Source: UBA7330 sp965243485 (GTDB lineage: Bacteria; Bacteroidota; Bacteroidia; Cytophagales; Cyclobacteriaceae). Taken from it: a DNA stretch of 64,000 bases. Numbering within the stretch: position 1 is the stretch's first letter; each line of letters opens with the position of its first letter. Shown one piece after another: positions 8,515 to 16,905 of the stretch. The notes below the pieces were generated by a model. That model was not told where the DNA came from, did no database searches, and worked only from the letters and a program-made list of their open reading frames with translations. The position numbers and the translations under genes were made by a program. The stretch is from positions 3,100,001 to 3,164,000 of the forward strand of contig CBDEVP010000001.1 in assembly GCA_965243485.1 (NCBI GenBank), given 5' to 3'.

Positions 8515-8748
8515 ATGAAAAAGTACAATATCCATGAGGCTAAAACCAACCTGTCCAGGATCATCAGCATGGTGCAGGAAGGTGAGACTGTGTACCTGGC
8601 CAAAGCAGGAAAGATCGTTGCTGAAGTGAAGCCAGTGAAAAAGAAGCGTAAACCACTGCCCTATGGAAAGTATCGCAACCAGATAAAAATGCTTGATGAT
8701 TTTGATAAGTGGCCGGATGATATCAAAAATTCTTTTTCATTTGAGTAA
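8515..8748 (+). CDS. Phd/YefM-type antitoxin
   Basis: A 77-residue protein. The N-terminal NIHEAKTNLSRIISMVQEGE and the strand ETVYLAKAGKIVAEVKPV form the Phd/YefM DNA-binding and dimer domain. The acidic, aromatic C-terminus (residues 60-77) is the part expected to wrap the toxin. It lies nine bases before the PIN toxin gene. The start falls just after a double palindrome that is its likely autoregulatory operator. Product: type II antitoxin that neutralises the PIN nuclease and represses the operon. Confidence 0.88.
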   Translation: MKKYNIHEAKTNLSRIISMVQEGETVYLAKAGKIVAEVKPVKKKRKPLPYGKYRNQIKMLDDFDKWPDDIKNSFSFE

Positions 8749-8757
8749 ACCTGCCTT

Positions 8758-9138
8758 TTGAAATATCTTATCGACACTCACATATTTCTTTGGATTTTTT
8801 CGGAGCCAGAGAAGATTAAAAAAAAGGTTAAAGCTATCCTTGATGATCCCGATGTGGTATTGTTGGTGAGTCCCATCACATTTTATGAAATTCAGCTCAA
8901 AAAGCAGCTCGGAAAACTAGAATTTAAACCTGATTTACAGGACATCATTGCCAAGGAGTATTTTCAGGTATTAAACATTTTAAGTAAACATACATTGGCT
9001 ACAATTGATCTCCCTTTGTTGCATAGAGATCCTTTTGATCGCATACTAATCGCCCAGTCAATCGTGGAAAACATAACGATGATCACAGGAGACAGAGAAA
9101 TTATGATGTATGATTTCCCATATATTTCTGCCAGATGA
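8758..9138 (+). CDS. PIN-domain toxin (VapC-like ribonuclease)
   Basis: A 126-residue PIN-fold RNase. Acidic residues for metal binding are seen in YLIDTH (Asp6), FYEIQLKK, HRDPFDRILIAQS and TGDREIM. This PHRDPFDR-type subgroup usually pairs with Phd antitoxins, as here. The start is TTG, since MKYLIDTH is the conserved N-terminus. The stop overlaps the helicase start as ATGA, so helicase translation is likely coupled to that of the toxin. That coupling to a DNA-repair gene is unusual. Confidence 0.88.
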   Translation: MKYLIDTHIFLWIFSEPEKIKKKVKAILDDPDVVLLVSPITFYEIQLKKQLGKLEFKPDLQDIIAKEYFQVLNILSKHTLATIDLPLLHRDPFDRILIAQSIVENITMITGDREIMMYDFPYISAR

Positions 9139-11576
9139 ATCCACTCACCACCATCGGCCTCGATTGGATGAAGTCGAAAGGCTGGAAGGCATTCCAGTTC
9201 CAATTAGAGGCCTGGCAAGCCTACCTTAATGGAAAAAGCGGCCTCGTCAATGCGCCCACTGGAAGCGGGAAAACCTATGCCTTGTGGATCCCATGTCTGC
9301 TCGAATCCCTGAGAGAAGAAAAGCCTCAAAGATCATCCGTACGTGTACTCTGGATCACTCCGCTCCGGGCGCTGGCCAAAGACATTCAGAGGGCTATGCA
9401 GGAGGCGGCCATTGAAATTGGAGTTCCGTGGGAAATTGGTTTACGAACGGGCGATACAAGCGCAACCGAACGACAGAATCAAAAAAAGCATGCACCCGAG
9501 ACGCTGGTCATCACACCTGAGAGCCTTCACATTCTGCTGAGTCAGTCTGATTACCCTCATTATTTCAGGGATCTGAAGGTGGTGATTGCAGATGAATGGC
9601 ACGAGATTCTGGGTACCAAAAGGGGTGTCGCCACCGAATTGGCCATCTCAAGACTAAAATCAATCACGAATGGCAAACTTAAGGTCTGGGGGATATCGGC
9701 GACCATCGGCAATCTGAAGCAGGCCAGGCGCGTCCTTCTCGGCGAGGACCTCTACAAAGATGCCGTTGAAATCAGATCCGATGTTGAGAAAAAAGTACAG
9801 GTTGAATCCATTCTGCCGGACGAGGTGGATTCCCTTCCATGGAGTGGTCATCTTGGCACACACTTGCTTCATAAGATCATTCCGATCATTCAGAAAAGTA
9901 AAACCACCCTACTGTTTACCAATACCAGGTCACAGACCGAGCTTTGGTATCAGGCAATCGTAAATAACTATCCAGAGATGGCCGGCATCATTGCCATGCA
10001 CCATGGTTCGATCGATCAGGATATCCGGATATGGGTCGAAGAGGCGCTGCATGCGGAAAAGCTAAAATGTGTTGTCTGCACTTCCAGTCTCGATCTGGGG
10101 GTGGACTTCCGGCCTGTGGATACGGTCATACAAATCGGCGGACCCAAGGGTGTTTCCCGTTTTTTCCAGCGGGCGGGACGGAGTGGTCACCGACCGGGTG
10201 AAATAAGCAGGATCTACTTTGTTCCTACCCATTCTCTGGAGCTGATCGAGGCAGCTGCCCTCAGACAGGCCATTAAGGACCAGAAATTTGAGGTCAGAAA
10301 GCCTTTGGAAAAGTCGATGGACGTTTTGGTCCAGTACCTGGTCACCCTGGCGGTTAGTGGAGGATTCAGGCCACTTGAGACACTGGAAGAGGTCCGAAAC
10401 ACCTACTGCTTCAGGCTGTTGACTTCTGCGGAATGGGCCTGGGCACTTGATTTTATCACCACCGGGGGGAATACGCTCGGTGCCTACGACGAATTTTCCA
10501 AGGTATATAATGAAAACGGTATTTATAAAATTATCAACAAACGGGCTGCGACCCGGCATAAGCTATCGATTGGAACCATCGTTGGCGACCCATCTCTGGA
10601 GATCAGGTTTACCAGTGGTGGTTACCTGGGAACTGTGGAGGAATATTTTGTCTCTAAACTGAATCCCGGAGATACTTTTTGGTTCGCCGGGCAAAACCTG
10701 GAGTTCGTGAATATTCGGGACCTTACTGTTTTGGTCAGAAAATCCAAAAAGAAAAGTGGAGTCACTCCGGCCTGGGGCGGGGGCAGACTACCGTTATCAT
10801 CTTTGCTTGCCGAGGGGATCCGGGAAAAGATCGAATTGGCCGCTCAGGGGGTCTATGAGGATATTGAACTTCAAACCATCAGGCCCATTATTGAATTACA
10901 AAAGAAATGGTCCTTCTTACCCGGCAAAGAAAAGCTGTTGATAGAAAGGACTGAAACCCATCACGGGCATCATTTGTTCTTTTATCCTTTTGAGGGAATG
11001 TTTGTCCATGAGGTGCTGGCAGGAGTGATCGCTTACCGGATCAGTAAGCTGACGAGGATTTCCTTCTCTATTTCTATGAATGACTACGGTTTTGAACTCC
11101 TGTCTGAAAATGAAGCGCCGCTCGAAGAAGCACTCGAGCTGGATCTTTTTTCAGAGGATCACCTGATGGAAGATATCAATCATGCGATCAATAAGACAGA
11201 ATTGGCTTCACGTAAATTTCGGGATGTAGCAACAATCGCCGGTTTAATATTTCAGGGTTATCCTGGAAAAAACATCCGGGCAAAACACTTGCAGGCATCC
11301 TCTTCCATCCTTTACAAGGTATTTGAAGAATATGACGAGTCAAATTTGCTGATCAGACAGGCAATGGATGAAGTAATGACGCTACAGCTGGAAAAATCCA
11401 GGCTACTGGAGGCCATCAGGCGGATCAATAAGCAGGAGATTGTACTGAAAGACACTGAAAGACCCACGCCTTTTGCATTCCCCATTTTGGTGGATTCGAT
11501 CCGGCGTCATAGCATTTCAAATGAAAAAATTGGGGAACAAATCGCCAAATTTCAGTTACATATAGATAGCAGGTAA
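9135..11576 (+). CDS. Ligase-associated DEXH-box helicase
   Basis: An 813-residue SF2 helicase of the Lhr-related group. Walker A APTGSGKT is at 40-47, the DEWH box at 153-156, and motif VI QRAGRSGHRPG from about 345. DEWHEILGTKRG and the length fit the ligase-associated subgroup, whose bacterial operons normally contain an ATP-dependent DNA ligase, an MBL-fold exonuclease, this helicase and the phosphoesterase PdeM. Here PdeM follows two genes later, but ligase and exonuclease are absent and a PIN toxin gene occupies the upstream position with an ATGA overlap. Likely role: DNA unwinding in repair. Confidence 0.88.
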   Translation: MNPLTTIGLDWMKSKGWKAFQFQLEAWQAYLNGKSGLVNAPTGSGKTYALWIPCLLESLREEKPQRSSVRVLWITPLRALAKDIQRAMQEAAIEIGVPWEIGLRTGDTSATERQNQKKHAPETLVITPESLHILLSQSDYPHYFRDLKVVIADEWHEILGTKRGVATELAISRLKSITNGKLKVWGISATIGNLKQARRVLLGEDLYKDAVEIRSDVEKKVQVESILPDEVDSLPWSGHLGTHLLHKIIPIIQKSKTTLLFTNTRSQTELWYQAIVNNYPEMAGIIAMHHGSIDQDIRIWVEEALHAEKLKCVVCTSSLDLGVDFRPVDTVIQIGGPKGVSRFFQRAGRSGHRPGEISRIYFVPTHSLELIEAAALRQAIKDQKFEVRKPLEKSMDVLVQYLVTLAVSGGFRPLETLEEVRNTYCFRLLTSAEWAWALDFITTGGNTLGAYDEFSKVYNENGIYKIINKRAATRHKLSIGTIVGDPSLEIRFTSGGYLGTVEEYFVSKLNPGDTFWFAGQNLEFVNIRDLTVLVRKSKKKSGVTPAWGGGRLPLSSLLAEGIREKIELAAQGVYEDIELQTIRPIIELQKKWSFLPGKEKLLIERTETHHGHHLFFYPFEGMFVHEVLAGVIAYRISKLTRISFSISMNDYGFELLSENEAPLEEALELDLFSEDHLMEDINHAINKTELASRKFRDVATIAGLIFQGYPGKNIRAKHLQASSSILYKVFEEYDESNLLIRQAMDEVMTLQLEKSRLLEAIRRINKQEIVLKDTERPTPFAFPILVDSIRRHSISNEKIGEQIAKFQLHIDSR

Positions 11577-11587
11577 TTAGAAAGATT

Positions 11588-12037
11588 ATGTCAAAGTTTT
11601 TTCTCATTTCAACATTAACAATTGCGATGATGCTCACTGGTATGGACCTGACCAATGCCCAGTCCATTACCGGAAGATGGAAAACCATTGATGACAACAC
11701 GGGTAAGGAGCGATCCATTGTGGAGATCTACAAAGAAGGGGATGCCTATCATGGGAAAATTGTAAAGATATTCCGTGAACCTGGTGAAGACCCCGACCCC
11801 ATCTGCAAGGAATGCAAAGGTGAAAAGAAAGATAAGAAGATCCTCGGCATGGAGATCATCACAGACCTCAGGTATGATCCGGAAGATAAGGAATACAGCG
11901 ACGGAGAGATCCTCGATCCTGAAAACGGGAATGTTTATGATGTAAAGCTTTGGATTGATGAAAGCGGTCAGTTGAAAGTAAGAGGATACCTGTACTTTCT
12001 TTACAGGACCCAGACCTGGTTACCCGTTGAAGGTTAA
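11588..12037 (+). CDS. DUF2147 secreted protein
   Basis: A 149-residue protein with a signal peptide (cleavage likely after TNAQS). The ITGRWKTIDDNTGKERS start and DPENGNVYDVKLWIDESGQLKVRGYL end are typical of DUF2147, a lipocalin-like beta-barrel family of unknown function. A Cys pair (CKEC) lies in the middle. It sits between the helicase (11 bases upstream) and pdeM (two bases downstream) and is presumably transcribed with them, though a periplasmic protein is an odd companion for DNA repair enzymes. Confidence 0.8.
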   Translation: MSKFFLISTLTIAMMLTGMDLTNAQSITGRWKTIDDNTGKERSIVEIYKEGDAYHGKIVKIFREPGEDPDPICKECKGEKKDKKILGMEIITDLRYDPEDKEYSDGEILDPENGNVYDVKLWIDESGQLKVRGYLYFLYRTQTWLPVEG

Positions 12038-12039
12038 AG

Positions 12040-12678
12040 ATGCAGCCCTTTCACCTGGAGCTGCTGGGGCAGCACTTGATCCTTGATCCGATGAAGGTAA
12101 TTTTCTGGGAGGAAGCCTCCATGCTCATTTTGTCGGACCTGCACCTGGGTAAGGCCGGGCATTTCAGAAAACATGGGATCGCAGTACCAGGTCATATCCA
12201 CTCTCAGGACCTCAGCAGGCTTGATTTCCTGATCAAAAAGTACCAGCCTGAAAAAATTGCGTTTATTGGCGACCTCTTCCACAGCGATATAAACAGTGAG
12301 TGGCATTCCTTCATCCAATGGATGGATTCAAAACCGGTTAAAATGCTGCTTGTTAAAGGGAATCATGATGTCCTGACGGAGGAGATCTATCATTCCTCAA
12401 ATATGGAGCTTTACGATGAACTGATCATGGATCCTTTTCATTTTTCACACAAGAAAAGAGAGTCCTCCCATTTCAATATCTCCGGCCACGTTCATCCGGC
12501 GGTCAGGCTCAGAGGCAGGGCCAAACAGGGGCTGACGGTTCCCTGTTTTTATTTTTCAAAAGGGTTTGGTTTACTTCCGGCCTATGGAGTATTTACCGGT
12601 ACCTACAAGATCCGTCCGACAGCAGGAGACATGGTTTTCGCCACCACAGGAGAGGAAGTAATTGCCTTAATGCCATAA
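12040..12678 (+). CDS. pdeM: Ligase-associated metallophosphoesterase PdeM
   Basis: A 212-residue calcineurin-like phosphoesterase. The metal-binding motifs are in order: Asp33-x-His35 in LSDLHLGKAGHFRKHG, Asp78 in GDLF, Asn108-His109 in KGNHD, His150-x-His152 in SGHVHP. The LGKAGHFRKHGIAVP segment is specific to the ligase-associated DNA damage response group, where PdeM accompanies an ATP-dependent ligase, exonuclease and DEXH helicase. Helicase and PdeM remain together here. Substrate (DNA end or nucleotide) is not determined by sequence. Confidence 0.87.
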   Translation: MQPFHLELLGQHLILDPMKVIFWEEASMLILSDLHLGKAGHFRKHGIAVPGHIHSQDLSRLDFLIKKYQPEKIAFIGDLFHSDINSEWHSFIQWMDSKPVKMLLVKGNHDVLTEEIYHSSNMELYDELIMDPFHFSHKKRESSHFNISGHVHPAVRLRGRAKQGLTVPCFYFSKGFGLLPAYGVFTGTYKIRPTAGDMVFATTGEEVIALMP

Positions 12679-12783
12679 AAAGCTTAATTTACGGTGAGGA
12701 CTGGCTTAAAAAAGTTGGGCCGGACTGGTTACTTTCTGTATAGTTAGGGTATTTAATAACAAGGATCCCCGGGTCCTCGGTGT

Positions 12784-13320
12784 ATGAAGGATAGTGAGAT
12801 ACTCGATCGTATAAAACGGGGGGATGAGTCTGCCTTAGACTTTTTGTATAAGAAATATTATCGGATGATGACCAGGATTGTCACTTCCAATAATGGTTCG
12901 GAGGATGAGGCAAAAGATGTATTTCAGGAAGCCCTCCTCGCTTTTTGGCAGAAGGCCATAAGTGGAAATTTAGTGCTTACTTCCAAAATCAGCACTTTTT
13001 TGTACAGTATTTGCTTGAATCAGTGGAGGAAAGAGCTGGAGAGAAAGAGCAAGCTGAGCAATGAAGAGGTAGACGCTGAAGAATTTCAGGGTCATGATGA
13101 GGAGGAGAGGTATAAAGTGGTGATGAATTGTATAGAAGAGTTGGGTGAGACGTGCAGGAAAATACTTACTTACTACTATTTTGATGGTATGTCAATGACA
13201 GACATCGCAGAGAAATTAAATTTTGCCAACACAGATACGGCAAAGACGAAAAAATATAAATGCAAGAAAAAACTCGATCATTTGATCAGAGAACGCTATA
13301 GCGAAAAAGACTTTTTTTGA
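12784..13320 (+). CDS. ECF-type RNA polymerase sigma factor
   Basis: A 178-residue sigma-70 family protein of the extracytoplasmic-function class. Region 2 spans roughly 22-90 (DFLYKKYYRMMTRIV, EDEAKDVFQEALLAFW) and region 4 about 115-172, with the helix-turn-helix MTDIAEKLNFANTDTAKTKKYKCKKKL. The last bases overlap the frame of the next gene, a probable anti-sigma factor whose chosen ATG is 11 bases after the stop. This unit is not linked to a SusC gene, so it probably answers to an envelope or stress signal. Confidence 0.9.
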   Translation: MKDSEILDRIKRGDESALDFLYKKYYRMMTRIVTSNNGSEDEAKDVFQEALLAFWQKAISGNLVLTSKISTFLYSICLNQWRKELERKSKLSNEEVDAEEFQGHDEEERYKVVMNCIEELGETCRKILTYYYFDGMSMTDIAEKLNFANTDTAKTKKYKCKKKLDHLIRERYSEKDFF

Positions 13321-13331
13321 TAGAAGACCGC

Positions 13332-14282
13332 ATGAATATCAAAAGAACTGACATAATCGACGCCTATCTTAGGAATGAACTGAACTCCGAAGAACTCCAG
13401 GCTTTTGAAGGCCAGCTGGCTGCAGATCCTTCCTTACGTGAGGAGCTTGGATTTCAGCAGCAGGTGATCAAAGGTCTTGGTGAATTCAGAAAAGCCGAAC
13501 TCAAAAGCCGACTTACCGCCATCAATATCGGAACTCCATGGTGGGAGGTGGGTCAATTCCTCAACCCCGGACTTGTAAAACTGACCGGTGCACTTGTCAC
13601 TGCTACATTTATCGGGACAGGTATTTACTACTTCAGCACGGATGATCAGGATGTGCCGGAAATTCAGCCAACCGTATTTGAGGAAGACATGACCAGCCAT
13701 TTCATCGGAGCGGTTGATCTGTTTGAAGAAAGCAATAAAAATATACCTGAGCCGGTTGCCGTAGAAGCTTTGGAAGAAGCTCAGCCAACAACAGAAATGA
13801 CTGACCAACCGGAAGTGTCAACATCGGAGGAAGCACCCGCTGTTGCTGCAGAAAGTTCTTCAGACGCCTCAACGGATGAAACGGGTCCCACTGGGGAGTT
13901 TGTCCCCGAAGTGGCCATACCCAATCCTGGGGATGGTAAGGAAGAGGCCCAGTTTAAGTCTGAGAGCGCCAAAATCCCATTGGCCAGCAATTCAGACATC
14001 ATTAATGCTTCCGAGCAGATCGATATCAAGACGACCCAGCGGAACAATGATGAGATCCGGTACAAGTACTATGATGGCAAACTGCACCTCTATGGTAATT
14101 TCAAGGATAATCCATATGAGATCATAGAGATCAACAGCCCGAAGAGTAAGCAGGTCTATCTTTTCCACAACAATCGCTACTTCCGTCTGATGACCACTGA
14201 CAAGGTGCTGAGCTTGCCTCAGATCACCGATCAGGTACTCATTAATGAATTAGAGATTGTCAGGATCAATAAGGGGGAATGA
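13332..14282 (+). CDS. Probable anti-sigma factor, single-pass membrane protein
   Basis: About 316 residues. The N-terminal DIIDAYLRNELNSEELQAFEGQLAADPSLREE is the short helical domain seen at the start of many Bacteroidota anti-sigma factors. One membrane helix follows (near residues 92-110, KLTGALVTATFIGTGIYYF), then a long acidic, Thr/Ser/Pro/Glu-rich linker and a compact C-terminal domain of about 80 residues (RYKYYDGKLHLYGNF to the end). Position directly after the ECF sigma supports the call. I chose the ATG at 13332 with AGAAG upstream; a TTG five codons earlier overlaps the sigma stop. No zinc-finger motif is present. The C-terminal domain is unrecognised. Confidence 0.65.
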   Translation: MNIKRTDIIDAYLRNELNSEELQAFEGQLAADPSLREELGFQQQVIKGLGEFRKAELKSRLTAINIGTPWWEVGQFLNPGLVKLTGALVTATFIGTGIYYFSTDDQDVPEIQPTVFEEDMTSHFIGAVDLFEESNKNIPEPVAVEALEEAQPTTEMTDQPEVSTSEEAPAVAAESSSDASTDETGPTGEFVPEVAIPNPGDGKEEAQFKSESAKIPLASNSDIINASEQIDIKTTQRNNDEIRYKYYDGKLHLYGNFKDNPYEIIEINSPKSKQVYLFHNNRYFRLMTTDKVLSLPQITDQVLINELEIVRINKGE

Positions 14283-14310
14283 TCTGGCATTAAAAATCAC
14301 TCACATTACT

Positions 14311-14318
14311 TAGTTTTG
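14311..14318 (+). promoter_or_regulatory. Putative -7 element TAGTTTTG before ftsX
   Basis: Exact TAnnTTTG match whose predicted start point would fall at or just before the ftsX ATG, giving almost no leader. No good -33 box is seen. Confidence 0.35.
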
Positions 14319-14325
14319 AAGCGGG

Positions 14326-15216
14326 ATGGAACAAAGGACCCGCAAGAAGAGAAAATTAGGTAGTTACCCGTTTGTCAGCGTTACTTTCAGTATCATGCTG
14401 GCACTGATGGTTGTAGGTATTTTTGGGCTGCTGCTGGTACATGCCAATAAGCTTACTCTTAAGATTCAGGAGAGCATAGAGATCCAGGTTTTTCTGAACA
14501 ATCAGCTCACCAGTACGGAGGTCACCAGGATCAACCGGTTGATCAGTTCAAAACCCTATACACTGAACAAGGAGGATCAACCCGGTGTCAGGTTCATTTC
14601 CAAGGAAGAAGCATCAAAGCAGTTTATTGAAGAAACCGGTGAGGATTTCACTGAATTTCTGGGTGATAACCCACTGAGAGATCTGTTGGTGGTCAATGTA
14701 GCGCCGGACTACCAGGCTTCCGATTCCCTGAAGATGATCACTGCTGAGATCGAGTCCATGAATGGCGTTTATGAAGTGGCATATGTGGAGTCGCTCATCG
14801 AAACGATCAATAAGAATGTGGCAAAGATTGGATTGATCATGCTCGGATTTTTTATCCTGCTACTATTTGTTGTGGTGATCCTGATCAATAATACCATCAA
14901 GCTGGCGTTGTTTTCACAGAGGTTTTTGATCAGGAGTATGCAGTTGGTGGGTGCTAAAGGCAGTTTTATCCGCGGCCCATTTCTTCGAAGGGCCACCTGG
15001 TATGGCTTTGTGGCAGGATCGATCGCCAGTATGTTGTTGATCGCAATATTATATTATGGCTACCAGCGCATTGAAGGGTTGGAGCAGCTTCGGGATACTA
15101 CGCAGTTAGTACTACTTTTTGTGACCCTGATCGTGATGGGAATGATCGTGGGATATCTCAGCACATACCGGGCCATCAGGAAGTACCTGAGCATGTCGCT
15201 GGATGAATTATATTAA
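14326..15216 (+). CDS. ftsX: Cell division protein FtsX
   Basis: A 296-residue permease-like partner of the FtsE ATPase, which controls peptidoglycan hydrolysis at the division site. There is one N-terminal membrane helix (about 18-40), a periplasmic domain (IEIQVFLNNQLTSTEV, FISKEEASKQF, NPLRDLLVV), then three helices forming the FtsX fold with the conserved FLIRSMQLVGAKGSFIRGPFL stretch. ftsE is not adjacent, which is usual in Bacteroidota. It begins the run ftsX, DUF3098, uppP, truB, ribF. Confidence 0.93.
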   Translation: MEQRTRKKRKLGSYPFVSVTFSIMLALMVVGIFGLLLVHANKLTLKIQESIEIQVFLNNQLTSTEVTRINRLISSKPYTLNKEDQPGVRFISKEEASKQFIEETGEDFTEFLGDNPLRDLLVVNVAPDYQASDSLKMITAEIESMNGVYEVAYVESLIETINKNVAKIGLIMLGFFILLLFVVVILINNTIKLALFSQRFLIRSMQLVGAKGSFIRGPFLRRATWYGFVAGSIASMLLIAILYYGYQRIEGLEQLRDTTQLVLLFVTLIVMGMIVGYLSTYRAIRKYLSMSLDELY

Positions 15217-15227
15217 AACAATGAACT

Positions 15228-15455
15228 ATGTCTGATAAAAGTAAATTTGCATTCAAAAAAGCCAACTATCTGATCATGATTGGTGGGGTTTTGGTGATTT
15301 TGATTGGTTTTGTGATCATGGCCTCTGACAGTGAACCTTACGGCTTCGGATTCCTGGGACTTACGCTTGGCCCAATCGTTGTCATGGTGGGCTTTCTGAT
15401 CCAGTTTGTTGCCATATTCTATAATGCCGATAAAAAAGATCCTGCGAATAAATGA
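15228..15455 (+). CDS. DUF3098 small membrane protein
   Basis: 75 residues with two hydrophobic helices. The F..KANYLIMIGGVLVILIGFVIMA and GLTLGPIVVMVGFLIQFVAIF pattern is DUF3098, a Bacteroidota family found between ftsX and uppP. Its function is unknown. The stop overlaps the uppP start as ATGA, so translation is coupled. Confidence 0.88.
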   Translation: MSDKSKFAFKKANYLIMIGGVLVILIGFVIMASDSEPYGFGFLGLTLGPIVVMVGFLIQFVAIFYNADKKDPANK

Positions 15456-16243
15456 CATGGCTGGAAGCGGTGATCCTGGGAATAGTACAGGGTCTTACTG
15501 AATTTTTACCCGTTAGTAGCAGTGGTCATCTTGAAATTGGTTCGGTTTTACTGGGGACCACCTCCTCCGAGAATTTGCTTTTTGCGGTTGTGGTGCATGC
15601 AGCTACAGCGCTGAGCACGATCATCGTTTTCAGAAAGGATATTTTTATCATCCTAAAAGGATTGATAGAATTCACATGGAATGATTCCTGGAAATTTGCA
15701 TTACTTATTGTGGTTTCGATGATACCCGTCGGCATTGTAGGGGTATTTTTTGAAGAAGAGATTTCCGGATTTTTCACAGGTAATCTGATCCTGGTCGGAA
15801 GTATGCTGCTGCTAACCTCAGCTTTATTGTTTTTTACCTACTTCAAGCATGATGGGACCAAAAAAGTATCTTATCCGGAAGCTGTCTTGATGGGTGTTGC
15901 ACAAACCATCGCCATTCTGCCTGGTATTTCCCGGTCCGGGGCTACCATTGCGACTGGTCTGCTGATCGGAGTGGACAAGGTGGCTGCAACCAGGTTCTCC
16001 TTTCTGATGGTACTTCCCCCGATTATCGGAGCGAGTTTACTTAACCTGAAGGATTACCTGGAAGACCCTGCAATGCATCAGGGATTACAGGCATCACCCA
16101 TGATCTCTGGTTTTTTAGCTGCCCTCATTTCAGGCTACTTTGCCTGTACCTGGATGACTAATCTGGTCAAAAAGGGCAAACTCTACTATTTCGCCATCTA
16201 TTGCCTGATTGTCGGGTTAATTGCAATTGTTTCTCAATTATGA
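15452..16243 (+). CDS. uppP: Undecaprenyl-diphosphatase UppP (BacA)
   Basis: A 263-residue inner-membrane enzyme that dephosphorylates undecaprenyl pyrophosphate to recycle the lipid carrier for cell-wall synthesis. Conserved motifs are GLTEFLPVSSSGHLEIG near residue 13 and PGISRSGATIATGLL near residue 155, the two active-site signatures of the family. Overlaps its neighbours on both sides by ATGA, four bases each. Confidence 0.95.
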   Translation: MTWLEAVILGIVQGLTEFLPVSSSGHLEIGSVLLGTTSSENLLFAVVVHAATALSTIIVFRKDIFIILKGLIEFTWNDSWKFALLIVVSMIPVGIVGVFFEEEISGFFTGNLILVGSMLLLTSALLFFTYFKHDGTKKVSYPEAVLMGVAQTIAILPGISRSGATIATGLLIGVDKVAATRFSFLMVLPPIIGASLLNLKDYLEDPAMHQGLQASPMISGFLAALISGYFACTWMTNLVKKGKLYYFAIYCLIVGLIAIVSQL

Positions 16244-16905
16244 CAATGCTGGACGGACAGTTGATCCTTGTTGACAAGGCTCCGGAATGGACCTCATTTG
16301 ATGTGGTGAATAAGCTTCGTTATGCCCTGAAAGTTAAAAAGATAGGTCATGCAGGCACACTGGACCCCCTGGCGACTGGATTGCTGCTTGTGGGTGTCGG
16401 TAAGTACACCAAAATGCTGGGCGAGCTCCAGGGTCTGGATAAGACCTATACCGGAGAATTTGAGATAGGGAAGACAACCCCTTCATTCGACCTGGAGACT
16501 GCATTTGATAGCATGCATGGGATAGATGAAGTTACCGAAGTAAATATTTTGGAAACAGCAAAGAAACTGACCGGGGAAATTGAGCAGGTACCTCCTGCAT
16601 TTTCCGCCATCAAGGTGGGTGGTCAAAGAGCCTATAAAGCCGCCCGGCAGAATGAAGAAATAAAGCTACAACCCCGGAAGGTCTTGATCCATGCCTTTAA
16701 TATCCTGAACATCAGTCACTCCGTGATCTCATTTCAAATCCATTGCTCTAAAGGCACTTACATCCGTAGTATCGCCCGGGATTTTGGAGAGATGCTGGGT
16801 GTGGGCGCTTATTTGAAAAGCCTTCGCAGGATCTCCGTAGGTCCTTATCATGTGGATGACGCATTTCCGGTGGAGTATTGGGTGGAAAAGCATCAGGTCC
16901 GATGA
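16240..16905 (+). CDS. truB: tRNA pseudouridine(55) synthase
   Basis: A 221-residue enzyme that makes pseudouridine 55 in the T loop of tRNA. The catalytic Asp42 is in KIGHAGTLDPLATG; YKAARQNEEI and SKGTYIRSIARDFG are the other family motifs. I chose the ATG overlapping the uppP stop (ATGA), because the open frame before it lies inside uppP. No C-terminal PUA domain is seen, as in the shorter Bacteroidota form. The stop again overlaps ribF by ATGA. Confidence 0.94.
   Translation: MTMLDGQLILVDKAPEWTSFDVVNKLRYALKVKKIGHAGTLDPLATGLLLVGVGKYTKMLGELQGLDKTYTGEFEIGKTTPSFDLETAFDSMHGIDEVTEVNILETAKKLTGEIEQVPPAFSAIKVGGQRAYKAARQNEEIKLQPRKVLIHAFNILNISHSVISFQIHCSKGTYIRSIARDFGEMLGVGAYLKSLRRISVGPYHVDDAFPVEYWVEKHQVR

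Noticed and set aside
12758..12780. Palindromic GGATCC-CCGG-GTCC cluster before the ECF sigma
   Set aside because: Short, imperfect and not placed like an operator relative to a recognisable promoter.
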